Assembly: GCA_018524725.1 (NCBI GenBank)
Contig: JAEUWP010000470.1
Span: 248,001 to 312,000, forward strand
Direction of reading: 5' to 3'
DNA: 64,000 nt
Source of the DNA: Podaxis mareebaensis
Lineage: Eukaryota; Basidiomycota; Agaricomycetes; Agaricales; Agaricaceae
The notes below the pieces were generated by a model. It did not search any database. It was not told where the DNA came from and saw only the letters and a list, made by a program, of their open reading frames with translations. Numbering within the stretch: the first letter of the stretch is position 1; each line of letters opens with the position of its first letter. The position numbers and the translations under genes were made by a program. Positions 24,189-36,324 of the stretch are shown here, piece after piece.

Positions 24189-24845
24189 GTTTATGATTCT
24201 CGTGCTTTGTGTTTCGTTTTGTTTGTATGTCGTCTCATCGGACAATCAGCTGACATGTATTTTCCTGCGCGCAACAAAACTTGAAATTGCAGAAGTGTGC
24301 TGTTGTGGGGGTTTGTTTCATTTCGAGCGCTGCGAGTTGCGACCTTGGTTCACGTAAAATACACAATTATAGATGCTCCGAAGGCCACTATTCACTCACG
24401 CTTCAACACGGAATCCTCCGTAAGCGCGACGATCAACCCAAGTTCCAACTTCTCTGGTACATACTTCAAGCTACGGGCTTCGGACCGTCGCGAAAATGCC
24501 CAGCAGGATGACGTTACGATGCATATCAAACTGTAAAGCCAGGGTCTTGGACAACGGGTGATACGGGACTGCTATTGTGCACCCGTTTGTATTGGTAGTG
24601 TAGTGCAATAAACGTTGATTTTTTTTTAAAAAAAAAAAGACAACGGGTGATACATGGCGAATGCGTCGAATAGCGCCGGGGGGGGGGGGCCGATACGGGA
24701 GTGTAAGGAGGTGGATATAAATATGGATCAATGTTATATACTGAAAAATCTCGAAGTATGATATGTATAGGGTAGCGCCAAACTGTAGGTGGATGAAAAG
24801 ATATGAATCCATTCATATCTATGAAACGCATCAAGAGCAGACAAT
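24189..24845. other. convergent intergenic region with retroposed insert
   Basis: Lies between the 3' ends of the methyltransferase and the membrane-protein gene. It contains the short poly(A)-tailed insert at 24565-24638 and a poly-G run near 24677-24689. No gene. Confidence 0.5.
24550..24653 (+). mobile_element. Short retroposed sequence with poly(A) and 15-bp target-site duplication
   Basis: The 15-mer gacaacgggtgatac occurs at 24550-24564 and again at 24639-24653. The 74 bp between contains aataaa about 20 nt before a run of nine T then eleven A, with the A run touching the second repeat. A 3' A-tail bounded by a target-site duplication is the hallmark of LINE-mediated retroposition. The insert could be a 5'-truncated non-LTR element, a SINE or an mRNA tail; its parent is not identifiable here. 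Confidence 0.65.
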
Positions 24846-26267
24846 TTAATGAGATGCTGCCATAGGAGCATTATGACAATTTGTCCCACTTTCCACTGTT
24901 GAATCGGAATGTACTGTAGAAAGGACCAGGGAGGTTCCACGGCCAGTTTGCATAGTGATTTCTACATCTCGAATGTGACGTCCCAGCCCTACTTGCACAA
25001 TGATTAACGTCGGTGCAATAACCTGGGACCTCTGTGAGTCTGCGCCAATATTAGAGCTTGTTTCTAAGATAGGTCACCAACCACAATCTGAGCCAGACCC
25101 GCGTCAAGGATAAATGATTGGCGCTTGAACTATTTTAGCAATAAGCGGCATGTTCAGAGTTCGAAGTGGAAAACACCGACTAAGAGGAGCATCTGGTCGA
25201 CGAATACATATAGAGAATAAATGGCTCCGGATTCGATTCTGCCAAGTATTCAGTAATGAAACGGTTCCCGTCTGAAACACATACATGACAGCCATGGCGG
25301 AATAATATTTCCGAGCCAATCCAGTCCCAAGGGCTTTGCTTGCCTTGCGGGCTATCCACCAGATACGAAGGGCTGAAAGATAATCCAACCTTCATCTGAG
25401 CCACCTGGACTGCACGGGTGTGCAACTGACCGAGGAACTCACCAGTGAGAGCGGTGACAGATATGTTGAGGGACAAGGTGAGCCACATGTACATATACCT
25501 GCGCTTCCCGGTTTCCATAGCTGGGCCTGACATTAATACGAGTCCGTAGACTAGGAATGTTTAATTCATCGGCCGGTCTAAATAGTGTATCGAGAGACGA
25601 CTTACTACTGGATGCCAGTAAGAAAGCAGCGGGAATGGCAATTACACACAATGAGCGGGACCATACCGCGTAACACCGAGATATCTGGTCAGCATGTCAA
25701 GCATTTTTGCACAGTCAAACAAAAATCGGTACTAGAGTGCTCACAAGAAGCACATCTGCAATGATACTGCCTTCATCCGCATAAGCAACATTAAAATGAA
25801 GGGGCAACTCACTTGTTTATGACATAGAACATGTGTTTCGACTTGACCATCGGCCTGGGTAATGGTGTCCCGTGAGCCAGAAGGCCAAAAAGCATATACA
25901 TGCTCAGGGAAACATTGGCGGTCGATATTGAGAACATTGTCGCAGCCGAAGCAAGAAGGGGCCATCTTTTGACTCCCTTGCCTTTGCACACCAGAACAAA
26001 CGTGGCGGCAGAGAAGAGCACAATGTTTATTCCTGCCCAGTTAAATTTGCCTAAGTAGGATGTGGCGCAGTGCAACACTTGGGCACACCATAAAGAAAAA
26101 CCTCGACCTAAGGTGAGGCAGATTGGTCAAACCGTCGCCTATGATTTCGCCACAACCTCGCTCACCATGAACCCAGAAGCCCATTCAGAGAAAGACCTTC
26201 CAAGTTGTAGTGGTAATATCGACGGATTATCGATGGTTAGCAGATCGCTGCAGGCAGAAGTTGACAT
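24846..26267 (-). CDS. Basidiomycete multi-pass membrane protein (RIWWIARKA family)
   Basis: Ten exons (26267-26166, 26107-26089, 26032-25813, 25766-25745, 25684-25606, 25550-25443, 25372-25285, 25238-25181, 25129-25082, 25022-24846) give 306 residues with no stops. The two smallest are 19 and 22 nt. Segments match a large basidiomycete family of about seven-helix proteins: VEVFLYG then INIVLFSAATFVLV, ADVLLISRCYAVWS, ALRIWWIARKA, YYSAMAVIIESGAIYSLYV, and VIAPTLIIVQVGLGRHIRD. Function is unknown; the fold resembles a receptor or transporter but no ligand is established. The donor of the eighth intron (gtcggt) is weak, so that junction is the least sure. Confidence 0.8.
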
Positions 26268-29200
26268 TCTTTGTGCTCTTCAAAGAGCAATATGGTATAT
26301 GGAACCAGGGTGTAGAGGACGACAGAAGAGGCTGAAGACACTCGGGCACTCAGTGCGTCACCCAACCACCCTCTTTTCTTAAAAATGGCCGTAGCAGTGA
26401 TCGTTCCCCGACGGGGAGAATGAGACCATGTTAGGGGCAGGAACCAGAACACCTGAGGCTTGGCCGGCAGCAAACGGAACGCTAGGCAGGGACGCAGTGA
26501 ATGTAGTACGTGCATCTTGGGCGTGCCGCCCACAGGGGTGCGCCGCAGATTCACGCAGAATAGAATAAAAGGGCATCAGACACCGATTTCAAACGGGTGC
26601 TAACATTTTGAATGGGTTTTTGAATGAATGAGATCCATTGCAATTTGGACGAGAATACGGAGGCTCCAGCACTTACCCCACGGTGCCCTGAGCATAGTCG
26701 CCGAGCAAAATATATCATTATAAGACAGTCAATGCCAACCGGCCGCCAGAAACGCAATTCGGTTTACCGGGTCTACCGGTCGGGTCCTGGGAAACTCCCT
26801 TTTGAGAAGGGGTCAAGAGGCCAGGGTCCGGCATCCAGTTGTCACGCTGGGAAAATTGGAAGTTGACAAGAAATGACGAAAAAAGAAGATAAACGTACAT
26901 ATATTGAGCGTATATGGTTGAGGCCTGAGGGCCTGTTGCTTGGACTACTCACCTATTGTATGAAAATATAATTATTGAACAAACGAGGTTAGCTCTCTTC
27001 GACGTGAACTCTGAGTCAACCTGTGAGATTGCCTTCTTATGACCCCGTTTCGCTTGGGCAACCTTTTTTTTGCGAAGTACACTCGCATTGCCGCCTCGCT
27101 ATAACCCAGTGTCTTCTTCGCGTGTTTTGCTCCCACCATGCTCAACGCCCCTAAAAGGTCTTTGTGCGTCTACTGACGATGATCTGCCTGCAGATATTGC
27201 ATGCTGGCTTGTGTTTCCCTGTCACTGCGTTGACGGTTGCTGTGACAGAAGTATCAGAAACTTGAATTTTCATTAGAGCAGTAATATGTTTGACAGCTCG
27301 AGTCATGAAGAAAAGAAAAGTACTGTATTACACCTACTACGCCATACATTAATTGTACTAATCACAAACACTAATGTGACTCCTGCTATCCCTGGCCTCC
27401 TGGCCTCTTCTCAAAATGGGAATTTCCCAGGACCCAACCAGTAGACCTGGTTAACCGAATTGCACTTCTGGCGGCCCCTTGGTCAATGCACATTGACTGC
27501 ACCCAACGGGTGAAGTGCTGGCTTGAGGGATTCGCGATAATAGGGTGTATTTGTAGTCACTTTCAATGCGCCGAAAATGGTTTGCAAATACACTCCAAAA
27601 TGTGTTGCATAGTCCAGCTTATTGCGATGTTTAAGTGACGACGTTTAAATGGCAATAGACACCCTCGACAATAAGACGATGCAGGGAAAGAGCGAAATCG
27701 ACAGACATCACATATCCAAGTGACTGAGCTCTCGTCCGTGGTACCAGATGAAAGAATAGCATATTATTGTGAATGTAACAGATCCGACACCGTGAGTTAG
27801 GCGTGGGAGTCTACGGGCTGCAGATGCCCAGAGACCTCAAACGGTGAGGTGGAAGTGGGAACCCGTAGGGTCACCCCTAGCACTCCGTTGCTTCGTACAC
27901 ATGTGTCGAGGTCCTATTAATTACTATATATGTTGTCGCCAAGGGAGCAAGTGGTGGATTCTAAGGAATATGATTTGTGAAGAGGAACGGGGTAGAAATG
28001 GGGTGACACGAAATAAAGGTAGCCAATGAGAATAGGAGGTCAATCACATGGTATGTGGACGAGAAATGACGCCGCGCTCGCCCCTCGCGGGGTGTGTCAC
28101 CATAAGACTCAAGCCATGTACAATCTCGGGGTAGACCAAAAAGAAAAGAAAAACTCGATTCCGAATATGTAAGGGTCTGATACCGGGCAAGATAACTAGC
28201 TGCATCGCCGACCTCGGCTCCAGCTTCGGTCCCTCCATCAGGGACTTCGGCCTTGGGCATCAGGTCCCGCCCTATCGACCTGACCAAGGGAGCCGCATAT
28301 ATGCAGCTTTCATATTAACATGCTTTTTGTCTTATTCCCTTATTCTCAACTTACTTAGACTTCCCATATCACCGATTTAATAGTATTCCTTCTCTGGCCC
28401 TTATTCAACGGTCTGCATGGATACATTCTCGCACTGCATAGCAGCGTTCAAGCACTGATGCGTACTTCAGTTACGTACAGGGCTCCAGGTCCCGCGGTGG
28501 AGAGCCTCCGGAGGGAGTGGCACCAGCCGGTGGTATCTTGTTCGGCGGCCGTCGGATCTATCGCATCCTGCTCGGTTCCGACCTTTTTTTTTTTTCGATT
28601 TTGGTCCATCCTCGGTTGAATGCGAGGACCAGATGGGAAAACTTCGCCCATGGGAAATTGAGATTGAACTGTGTGCTGGGTAGCGGGCATAACATTGAAG
28701 CACATAGAATGTTATGTCAGGAAGTGGTCCTTTATGATGGAGGGAGAATTTGAGGTGGAGTCGTGAACAGTGTCCTGAGCCATAATCATGGGGCGTGAAA
28801 AATAGAAGGATGTATCCGTTTATGTAGGTTGAGATGATGGTTTCCGCGTCCCTCGCATATAAGCCAGGTCCGCTTGAACGATGAAAGCCGGGGCCGTGCA
28901 AGAATTGGGTTTCCAAAAAAGCCCGCCCATCGGGATCGGTGGGAGAAAGTTGGTGTGTAAGGTTACCATAATTTGCATCAGGACGAACTGAATCACGACG
29001 AGGAACCGATGAGTTTCGCGATGGACAAGCGATTGAATTGCATGCATCAAAACACACAGAATGTATGGCACCAGGCTATATGTTGCAGGACGAACAAGTT
29101 GAGCAGCCCCGGAGGGCGGGATCGCGAACACGTACACGATTGAATGTTGAACGGCGAAGAATCCTAACTTGCCTGTTAACGACTCATCCCCATTTTCTGA

Positions 29201-29906
29201 TCATTGCAACAACCTGATAGTTGCTACGGTGGGTACGATCAATGACCAGGAACGTAGGACCTACCAGGAGGGGACTTCACAAGTAAATTGAAGGATAAGA
29301 TCAACCGCAGGTACGGAGCGTGCTGTACACGTCTTACTCCGTAAATTCACGTCCCCCGCCGGGATCAAGGGGGCGTTTCGGCGACAGGCTTGCACTGTTG
29401 CAATTTTTACGGGGCCCTACGCCTGCCCATCGTGACTAGAGAGATCACCTTATTAACGGAACTGTGTTGATGTTCCAAGTGGTTATCACACAGTGGTGGA
29501 GGTAGTATTTATCAAAGGGTATGAGTGCATGAAGTATGCAAAAAAAACATAATCCAGTGATCAGTTTCCGGTGTTGGAGAAGTCATCCATGAAAAGTCGT
29601 GTCTGCACAAAGACGAAGCAGCGTAGATGGCGGAGCGAATCACAAAAGTTGAGAACCAAAGCGCAAAGAAGACAGTCCACCAAGGGTTGTGGCTGACTTG
29701 TCGAAAGTGACGACGTTGTTACATGTGAGCAAAGTTATGCCCAAGGAATGGGAGCCACAAGAGGGCCAGGTGCTGCCTAGAAGCTTTGTGTCGTAGGGGA
29801 GAGAGGTGCTGCTAAAGATAGAAAGAGATAATGAGGCGAGATTGTTGGGGTTTGTTTGTCTCATTTTTTTTCTGGTCATCAATCATTGAGCAACGCTGCT
29901 CCTTGG
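26268..29906. other. gene-poor interval, 3.6 kb
   Basis: Apart from the inverted-repeat pair at 26726-27499 I see only short frames, poly-T runs (about 28586) and low-complexity stretches. Minus-strand frames at 28467-29137 are hydrophobic in places but could not be spliced into a known family. It probably holds decayed repeats. Confidence 0.45.
26726..27499. repeat. Inverted repeat pair, arms about 100-110 bp, 564-bp centre
   Basis: The sequence at 26726-26825 matches the reverse complement of 27390-27499 over its whole length with scattered substitutions and a few small gaps. Shared blocks include cagtcaatg at the outer ends, gcaattcggtt, gggtcctgggaaa and ttttgagaag, and ccaggg at the inner ends. 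The 564 bp between has no long ORF. This fits a degenerate MITE or foldback element, or two opposed copies of one repeat. No clear target-site duplication was seen. Confidence 0.65.
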
Positions 29907-32900
29907 ATGGCAGCGCTAGCCTCTCGTACAAATTCCTCTCATGCTCCTCAGACAAAATCCAACGCCCCTGGAAAATCAGAAAAAGACATGAATTCGAAAA
30001 AGGGAAAGTCAAAGGAGTGTCATATCAACCCCTTGTCGAAACGCACAACCGTGCAGAGCACACCGGCGGGCTGGGATGGGAAGGAAATACCTTGGGAATG
30101 GGCATCCATAAGGTCTCCAGCTGCGAGCAAGGTGCCTCCAATCTTTACAAGGGATGGGAGGTGCGTCCGATAAGTTCGGGCTGCTATCTTTTGTGTTCAC
30201 GCGATCTACCCAGTTATTTCTTCTCCCTCGTTGGTTCATCTGTACAGATTCATTCAGTAGCCACCGGTCAGGTGGTATCTACCCTAATGGCCCCAAACAC
30301 CAAAGCGGTGGTGAATGGTCGATCAAACACGTTCTCTTGCGCGGTCATCAACCCACACAATCCGTTCCAATTGATCACGGGCTCCTTGAACGGATGTTTG
30401 ATGATCTGGGATTTCTTAGATGGCACATTGTTGAGGACCATTGATGTTACTCAACCTATACACTTGATCTGTGCGCATGAACAGTTCAAGGACTACGTAT
30501 TTGTTGCCGTGTCTCGCCCACCCAAAAACGCGAAGCAAGGTCTGTTCGAGAGTTTCATTTCGTGAAGCTATCTGAATTCATCGTACTTCTTTCTCGCAGA
30601 TAATAATGCTGTTGTAATGCGCGTTTCGCTACAAAATGTTGACGCCTCCTCAAATTCGACTTCTCTGCGATCTGCAGAAGTATCGGCTGTGGGAAAGACA
30701 AGGTTCCCGACTGGGCTTGCGGTCTCGCCTAATGGTGCCTGGCTGGTGGCCACAGCGGGGCACAAGGTTTATGTCGCCAAAACATCTGCTTTAGCTGCAG
30801 GCTTCACCAAGTATGTGTCCCCGGAACGACTCGTCTGCTTGGCTTTCCACCCCTCAGAAGAGTACTTCGCCACTGGGGATGCTAAGGGCGTTATTCGGTT
30901 GTGGTATTGCCTAAACGATGAGCTGGCTGTGAATGTGAAGGGTGTGGAGAAAAAGACGCAGACATCTTCGATGCATTGGCATGCACATGCTGTGTCCGCA
31001 TTAGCATTCACCTCTAATGGTGCTTATTTGTTGAGCGGAGGCGAAGAGGCTGTTTTGGTCATTTGGCAATTGCATACCGGGAGGAAAGAATTTGTGCCTC
31101 GGGTTGGGTCTGCGGTCAACACGGTAACGGTTGCAAGGTCAAGGAGCGGAGAGGAGGAGTATTTACTCGGGCTTGCGGACGCTACGTATGTGTTCGTGAA
31201 TGCCGGTAGTTTGAAGATCTCGAGGAGTTATTCACGAGTCAAAATTGGTGCGTTGCCGCCTTAAGTATTGCATCCGGAGCCCCCTAATGCCCATTGCTAG
31301 ATCCCAACGTGTATTTTCACGATCCTTCGCCGTCAAAAACCGCTGCTACGCCATTAGCCGTGCACTCGTTGTCTTCTACTATTCTTCTACCTTCATCACA
31401 CCCTTCCTCGCTCCAAGTCTACTCTCCTTCGACGTCCGCTCTGGTTTCTGAACTCGAAGTGTCGCCATCAAATCGCGTGTCTAGACGAGAAGACAAGCCT
31501 GTGGAGCATTCTCGGGTTGAACGCTGCGTGGTGTCGTCTTCGGGGCAATGGATGGCGACTGTGGATACACGAAGGGGTGACAATGACTTTAGAGCGGAGG
31601 TATACCTCAAGTTCTGGTCTTGGGACGAGAGACATGCAGTGTGGATGCTCAACACTCGCATTGATAAACCTCACGCAGACCAGAAGATCACTTCTCTAGC
31701 GTTCAGCCCTGAGCAAGGTGAAGGTATCCCGTTGCAGTTAGTTTCGGCTGGGGAAGATGGCATTGTCAAGGTATGGCGCTTGAGAGACCGTAACTTGAAG
31801 AACGGAGAAAAAGAGGGTGAGGCTAACTGTCGGTCGTCTGCGTCGGTTTTGCTCATTATAGTCATTCGCAGAGTTCTGGGTTGCGCGGACTACCTTAAGG
31901 TACCACTCTGAAAAGCCTCAGTTTGCCGTTTGGTCTCAGGATGCTTCACTGCTTGCTGTAAGCTATGAGTCCTGCGTTATCGTCTACGAGACGTCAATGT
32001 ATGCGGTTCTTCAAACCCTTACGTCTTCCGAGTGTACAAATCCACGGTCTGTCCATTTCATCGGAGGAAGAAATCTGCTTGTTGGAGGTAGTACCCAGTT
32101 GGTTCTTTGGGATATCCTAACGCACACGGGTAAGTGCAATGTAATTGGCAGCTCACTTTTTTTTTCTCCTGACGTCGATTTTCAGTTTCATGGCACCATT
32201 CTACCACAAACAAAATCCAATCAATCAACCCCCATCCTTCTGGCTCATCTTTCGCCGTCTTTGAGGAGTTTGACTCAGAAGGTTCCCGGATGACCCGGGT
32301 CTCGATTTTCTCCCTCCAATCCCCCGGCCCGACCAAAGTATACACCTTACCCTTCGCTCTGCGCAGCAAAGCTTGGTATCCCCATGCGGTACAGCCCACA
32401 GAATACTCCTTCTTGGGCATCAATCAGAGTTGGAGCCTCATTGCATTTGGCGATTCCGTTAATTTAGCTCAGGAGGATACCTCAGCGAAGGAGCTGAGGA
32501 CTGGCGCGACGGTTCGGAAACCAACATTGCTCCAAGATATTTTCGGTTCCTCTGCATTTGTTGATGTCACGAATGTGCCTTCGCCCGAGTCAATCCAACA
32601 CCAAGTTCCATCGTCTTCAAAATCCGCAGAGGAGATTTTCAATACCCCGGCATACCTCACGCCAGCCCTCAACACGTTCTTTGATTCCTTGGTTCACACG
32701 TTCCTGAAGAAGCGAGTGACGGAGGAGCTACCACCACCTGATAGATCGAAGATGGACATTGATGAAGAGGAAATAGAAATAGAAGAGGATGTACCGCAGG
32801 TGGTGAAGACTACACCTGCTCGCACCGTCACATCATTGGAAGTGAATGGTCTTGTTGGACTGTTTAGAAAACATGCCGTCCAGGGTAGGCTTTACAGGCT

Positions 32901-33154
32901 CTTCGCTATTTTTGCCTTCACACATTTATCACTTCATAGATCATACGCCTTCCACTAAGATGAACGGCAGGGTCGGCGACGGACGTGACGACTCTACGCC
33001 TATTCGCCAACCACCATCCAAATCCGTTCCCAACGGCATCTCACAAAAACCAAAAGTACCCGCCAACGCTACATCTGACAGCCGGCCAGGCTCCCCAGAC
33101 TTGAACAGTTCATCTCCACAACTGGTAAATGGACGAAAGCGCAAAAAGCCCTAA
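29907..33154 (+). CDS. UTP17: U3 snoRNP protein UTP17/NAN1 (WDR75), WD40
   Basis: Seven exons (29907-30160, 30214-30539, 30600-31247, 31301-31816, 31872-32129, 32186-32884, 32940-33154) give 971 residues. It is a UtpA/t-UTP subunit of the small-subunit processome that binds nascent pre-rRNA in the nucleolus. WD-like repeats run through most of the protein: FQLITGSLNGCLMIWDFLDG, LAFHPSEEYFATGDAKGVIR, LAFTSNGAYLLSGGEEAVLV, PLQLVSAGEDGIVKVWRLRD. A helical C-terminal region follows (LNTFFDSLVHTFLKKRVTEE), then an acidic patch and a basic Ser/Pro tail ending NGRKRKKP, a likely nuclear signal. The start was set at MAALASRTN; upstream sequence in frame has no better ATG. Confidence 0.9.
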
Positions 33155-33412
33155 GTCGGGTACAGAGCAGAGCATCTTTGCAGGTATATGCATATGTGTT
33201 ATATAACAGTTTCACTGTATCGCTATATGGTACATTATCTAATTATGACGCACAACAAAACACCATTGCACACGCGTGGAAAAAACGAATTGTGACGAAA
33301 GCAGGGCAGCAAGGAAAGCAAGGATAACGGAGCACAGAAGGCAAAGATACAACCGGCGTTGGAAAAAGACCACTAAGGTTTAAGAGACAACGAAGGTTGG
33401 AAGTCAAAAAGT

Positions 33413-35299
33413 TCATTCCAAAGATTGTTCTTCATCGAGGATCTTGGAAGGATGGCTGTGAGGTAAGAGGGTCGGAGTGAGCTGTCGGAGAATGTTCCTC
33501 TCGTCCGCGGTTAGTTCCATCCAATACGGTTGGGCGATGTAGACCTTGTCAACACCATACCCGACGTGCCTCCGCAGGGTTAAGAATCTGCACAAAGAAG
33601 ACCAAGGACTGTAATTAACATCGAGGCAATTGAGGTTCGGGAAGAGGATGTGGGTAGAGTCGGTGATGATATTGTCGATGAGGTTCGGGTACTCAACAAG
33701 CGTCTTGGGATTGAAGTGGAAGACGTCCCAAAACGATTCACTGATTTTGGATACTTGTAAAAACTTGACCTCGGGCATGGAGGCGAACAAGTGGACGAGG
33801 GCGTGTGCTCCATGTTCTTCTGGCGCAAGTTCGATGGATACCATAGTCAACAACCGGACTTTGGGGAACAGTCCGGTCAGTTGCTCGAAGAGCATGGTGT
33901 AATCCTCTCCTGTAAATCCATACAACGCAAGTTCCTTCAGTTCGGGGGCGAGAAGCATAGAAAGCACAAATTGCGCATAGTTGAGCGCAAAGTCCGCCAG
34001 GATTAGACTTCTGAGCTTGTGCAATATGACTGGTGGATGACGTTCAGCAGGCGGTCTCCATTTTGGCCCAGCACCGTGCAAAACGAGCCGGTCAAGGTCA
34101 GGACATTCGAGAAGGATGTCGCGGAAGCGGTCCATGTCTGGTGCAGAGTCAAGTGGAACACGACGGATGTCGAGTGTTGTGAGATGCTTGAGTGTTGTCT
34201 GTGTCCAGTCGATGTGAAGGCCTGAGATGGCGAAATAGCGGAGGTTAGGGACATATGCTCCACCGAGGAGTGGGAGTGGGCCGAAAGGGGACAGGTTGGG
34301 TGGTTGGTCCGGTCCAAGTTGGACGTAGGGAGGGCCTAGGCGGTGGATTTCTAGACGATCTAAGATGCAGGGCATGTTTTGAGTGCCGAAAGCCTGCAGC
34401 CAGTGTAATAGTGTGAGTCCTGCTTCCCATTCTTGCACTGCGACGCTCAAGGTGCGCAGCTGACTTCTTCGGGGTGCCAAATGATCCAAAATATCCTTCA
34501 TATCCTCCTGAGATAATGGTCTCTCTTGCGTGTCCCTAAGACGTATGTCCATAGGCGCCGACCCACATCTTTCGACCATAAGCTTTGAAAACGCAAGCCT
34601 TCCAGGAGAATCCACCCGATAATAAAACGTGTTCCAAAGCGTCGGATCTCCAACCACAAGCCTCCTCCACAGCCTACAAGTCCCACTCAAAGCCAACCGA
34701 CCACGATTACACTCCTGCGGATCATTCGCGGACCAAACAACATAATGAAAGATGTTGCTCAGGATTTCGACCGGGAGTTCGTTAATGCGGAACAATCGTC
34801 CAAAGCGAGCCGAATAATCCAGTCGAGCAATCATAATCATTTCGGTCAAGGGCACGTGCAACAAAGGGTGCAGCCGCTTTACCACCTCTTCCAGTAAATA
34901 AATCACCGCCAATCTGCGTTTTGTATCCCACCGATACCGATGCAACTCTTGCAGTGACAAGACACGGGGTGTCCACGGGAGGACAATTTGGGCGTAGATC
35001 CGCTTGCTGACGTTCAGCCATTCCTCTGCCGAGCGCAACTTGCCGTGTATTTGCCGGAGGGGAAAGGCTCGAAGGATTTCCTCGAGCTTGTCAATCAATC
35101 GAGAACCAGGAAATGTACGGAGGTATGCGCGTATAGCGGATGGCTCGGGAAATTGTTGGACTAGGCGGTCGACAGGGGTGTTGAAAGAAGGGGGGAGGAT
35201 CCCTGGTGCGGATAATGGAGGTTGTGATTTATGGGGCATCGAGTACGCGGTGTTAATGAATACAGGCCCGCCAAAAATGGGGGTATAAGTATAGAGCAT
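33413..35299 (-). CDS. F-box protein
   Basis: A single exon of 628 codons. An F-box-like domain lies at about 171-220: INELPVEILSNIFHYVVWS, then LALSGTCRLWRRLVVGDPTLW, the usual Agaricomycete form. It is followed by about 400 residues of irregular leucine-rich repeat-like text (LRYFAISGL, LTTLDIRRVPL, LRSLILADFAL, LKELALYGF, KFLQVSKI). F-box proteins of this kind bind Skp1 through the F-box and choose substrates for SCF ubiquitin ligases with the repeats; Agaricomycetes have very many. The start could also be the Met at residue 21 (MPHKSQPPLS). Confidence 0.85.
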   Translation of the reverse strand: MLYTYTPIFGGPVFINTAYSMPHKSQPPLSAPGILPPSFNTPVDRLVQQFPEPSAIRAYLRTFPGSRLIDKLEEILRAFPLRQIHGKLRSAEEWLNVSKRIYAQIVLPWTPRVLSLQELHRYRWDTKRRLAVIYLLEEVVKRLHPLLHVPLTEMIMIARLDYSARFGRLFRINELPVEILSNIFHYVVWSANDPQECNRGRLALSGTCRLWRRLVVGDPTLWNTFYYRVDSPGRLAFSKLMVERCGSAPMDIRLRDTQERPLSQEDMKDILDHLAPRRSQLRTLSVAVQEWEAGLTLLHWLQAFGTQNMPCILDRLEIHRLGPPYVQLGPDQPPNLSPFGPLPLLGGAYVPNLRYFAISGLHIDWTQTTLKHLTTLDIRRVPLDSAPDMDRFRDILLECPDLDRLVLHGAGPKWRPPAERHPPVILHKLRSLILADFALNYAQFVLSMLLAPELKELALYGFTGEDYTMLFEQLTGLFPKVRLLTMVSIELAPEEHGAHALVHLFASMPEVKFLQVSKISESFWDVFHFNPKTLVEYPNLIDNIITDSTHILFPNLNCLDVNYSPWSSLCRFLTLRRHVGYGVDKVYIAQPYWMELTADERNILRQLTPTLLPHSHPSKILDEEQSLE

Positions 35300-36324
35300 T
35301 AGGGCTGGCTGTAATTGATGGATAAAAATGGACCATCAGTTTGCTTGGGATTTGACGTGTCAAGGAACAGCAGGATACGAACGACGGTGCAAGGATTTCC
35401 TTATAACCTAATTGTGTCTGCACGTTCCCCTAACGTCTCTAAAGACGATAATTGGCGGAAGGAACAACTGTTTTCTTCCGTACAATGTTCGTATTATCGA
35501 TAAACGCTTGGATGTCCAAGAGACTGGTGGTGAGGCCAAATAACTCGTGGACCCACAGAGACAAATACATACCTACAGGTGAGGGCTTGAGGAAAGTGTC
35601 AACTGGTTGGAATGAGCGACGATATTGGTGCGGCGGACAACACAGGTCGTGGAAAGCTGGCCCTAAGTATCCGAGGGGGATATCTTTTATAGGGAGCGGC
35701 TGATTGTCTAGTTATTCGGAAGTTCGTGTTAGTCATAAGGTGAAGGATGTTGTGATACGCAAACACAGTTGTGGATTGACATCACGGTCATGCAAATGGA
35801 GATCCCCGAGGACCAAGATGTGATAAAAAGGGCCAACGTTGAAGTGTAAGCGAGCAACCCATGCCATAGGAGTCGCGAATATATCACACCGTGCTCGCCT
35901 GACACATTCCGCGCAAGTCGAGAATCAGTGATGGCTGACCTACGATGGCATGCCTGAGCCCAGACACCGGAAATCGGGGAGAGGGGTACGGGGTGAAGAG
36001 TGTAGAACTCTAGTTGCGCGGGGTGAAGGAAAATTGTCTGCTGTTTATGGATCTCAACCCCTTAATCACATCACATTTGACTACCTATTTGGGACCATCA
36101 ACTGATTGCTTTCACGTGTCACCCTCGTTGATATCACTCGGCCAATGCTCGGAATGCTCTCGAAATTGATTCTCGCGTGTGAAGTCTAGTCAGGATCATC
36201 CTTCGCGCAATTGGAAGTGCATCAGATACATACACATACTTTACACGCATAGGTCAATAAAAGTACACATGAACATAAAACAACACTGTGAAACATGAAC
36301 CCAAGAACATATCAAACAACATGT
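35300..36324. other. intergenic, no gene seen
   Basis: About 1 kb between the F-box gene start and the 3' end of the PB1 gene, both minus strand. It holds the F-box promoter; no other feature recognised. Confidence 0.45.

Noticed and set aside
24677..24689. Poly-G run as a functional G-quadruplex
   Set aside because: It is a single homopolymer run without the spaced G-tracts; more likely a length-variable simple repeat or assembly artefact.
28467..29137. Minus-strand hydrophobic ORFs as a second membrane-protein gene
   Set aside because: I tried to match the family found at 24846-26267 but no RIWWIARKA-like or LYG block appears and no splice set kept frame.
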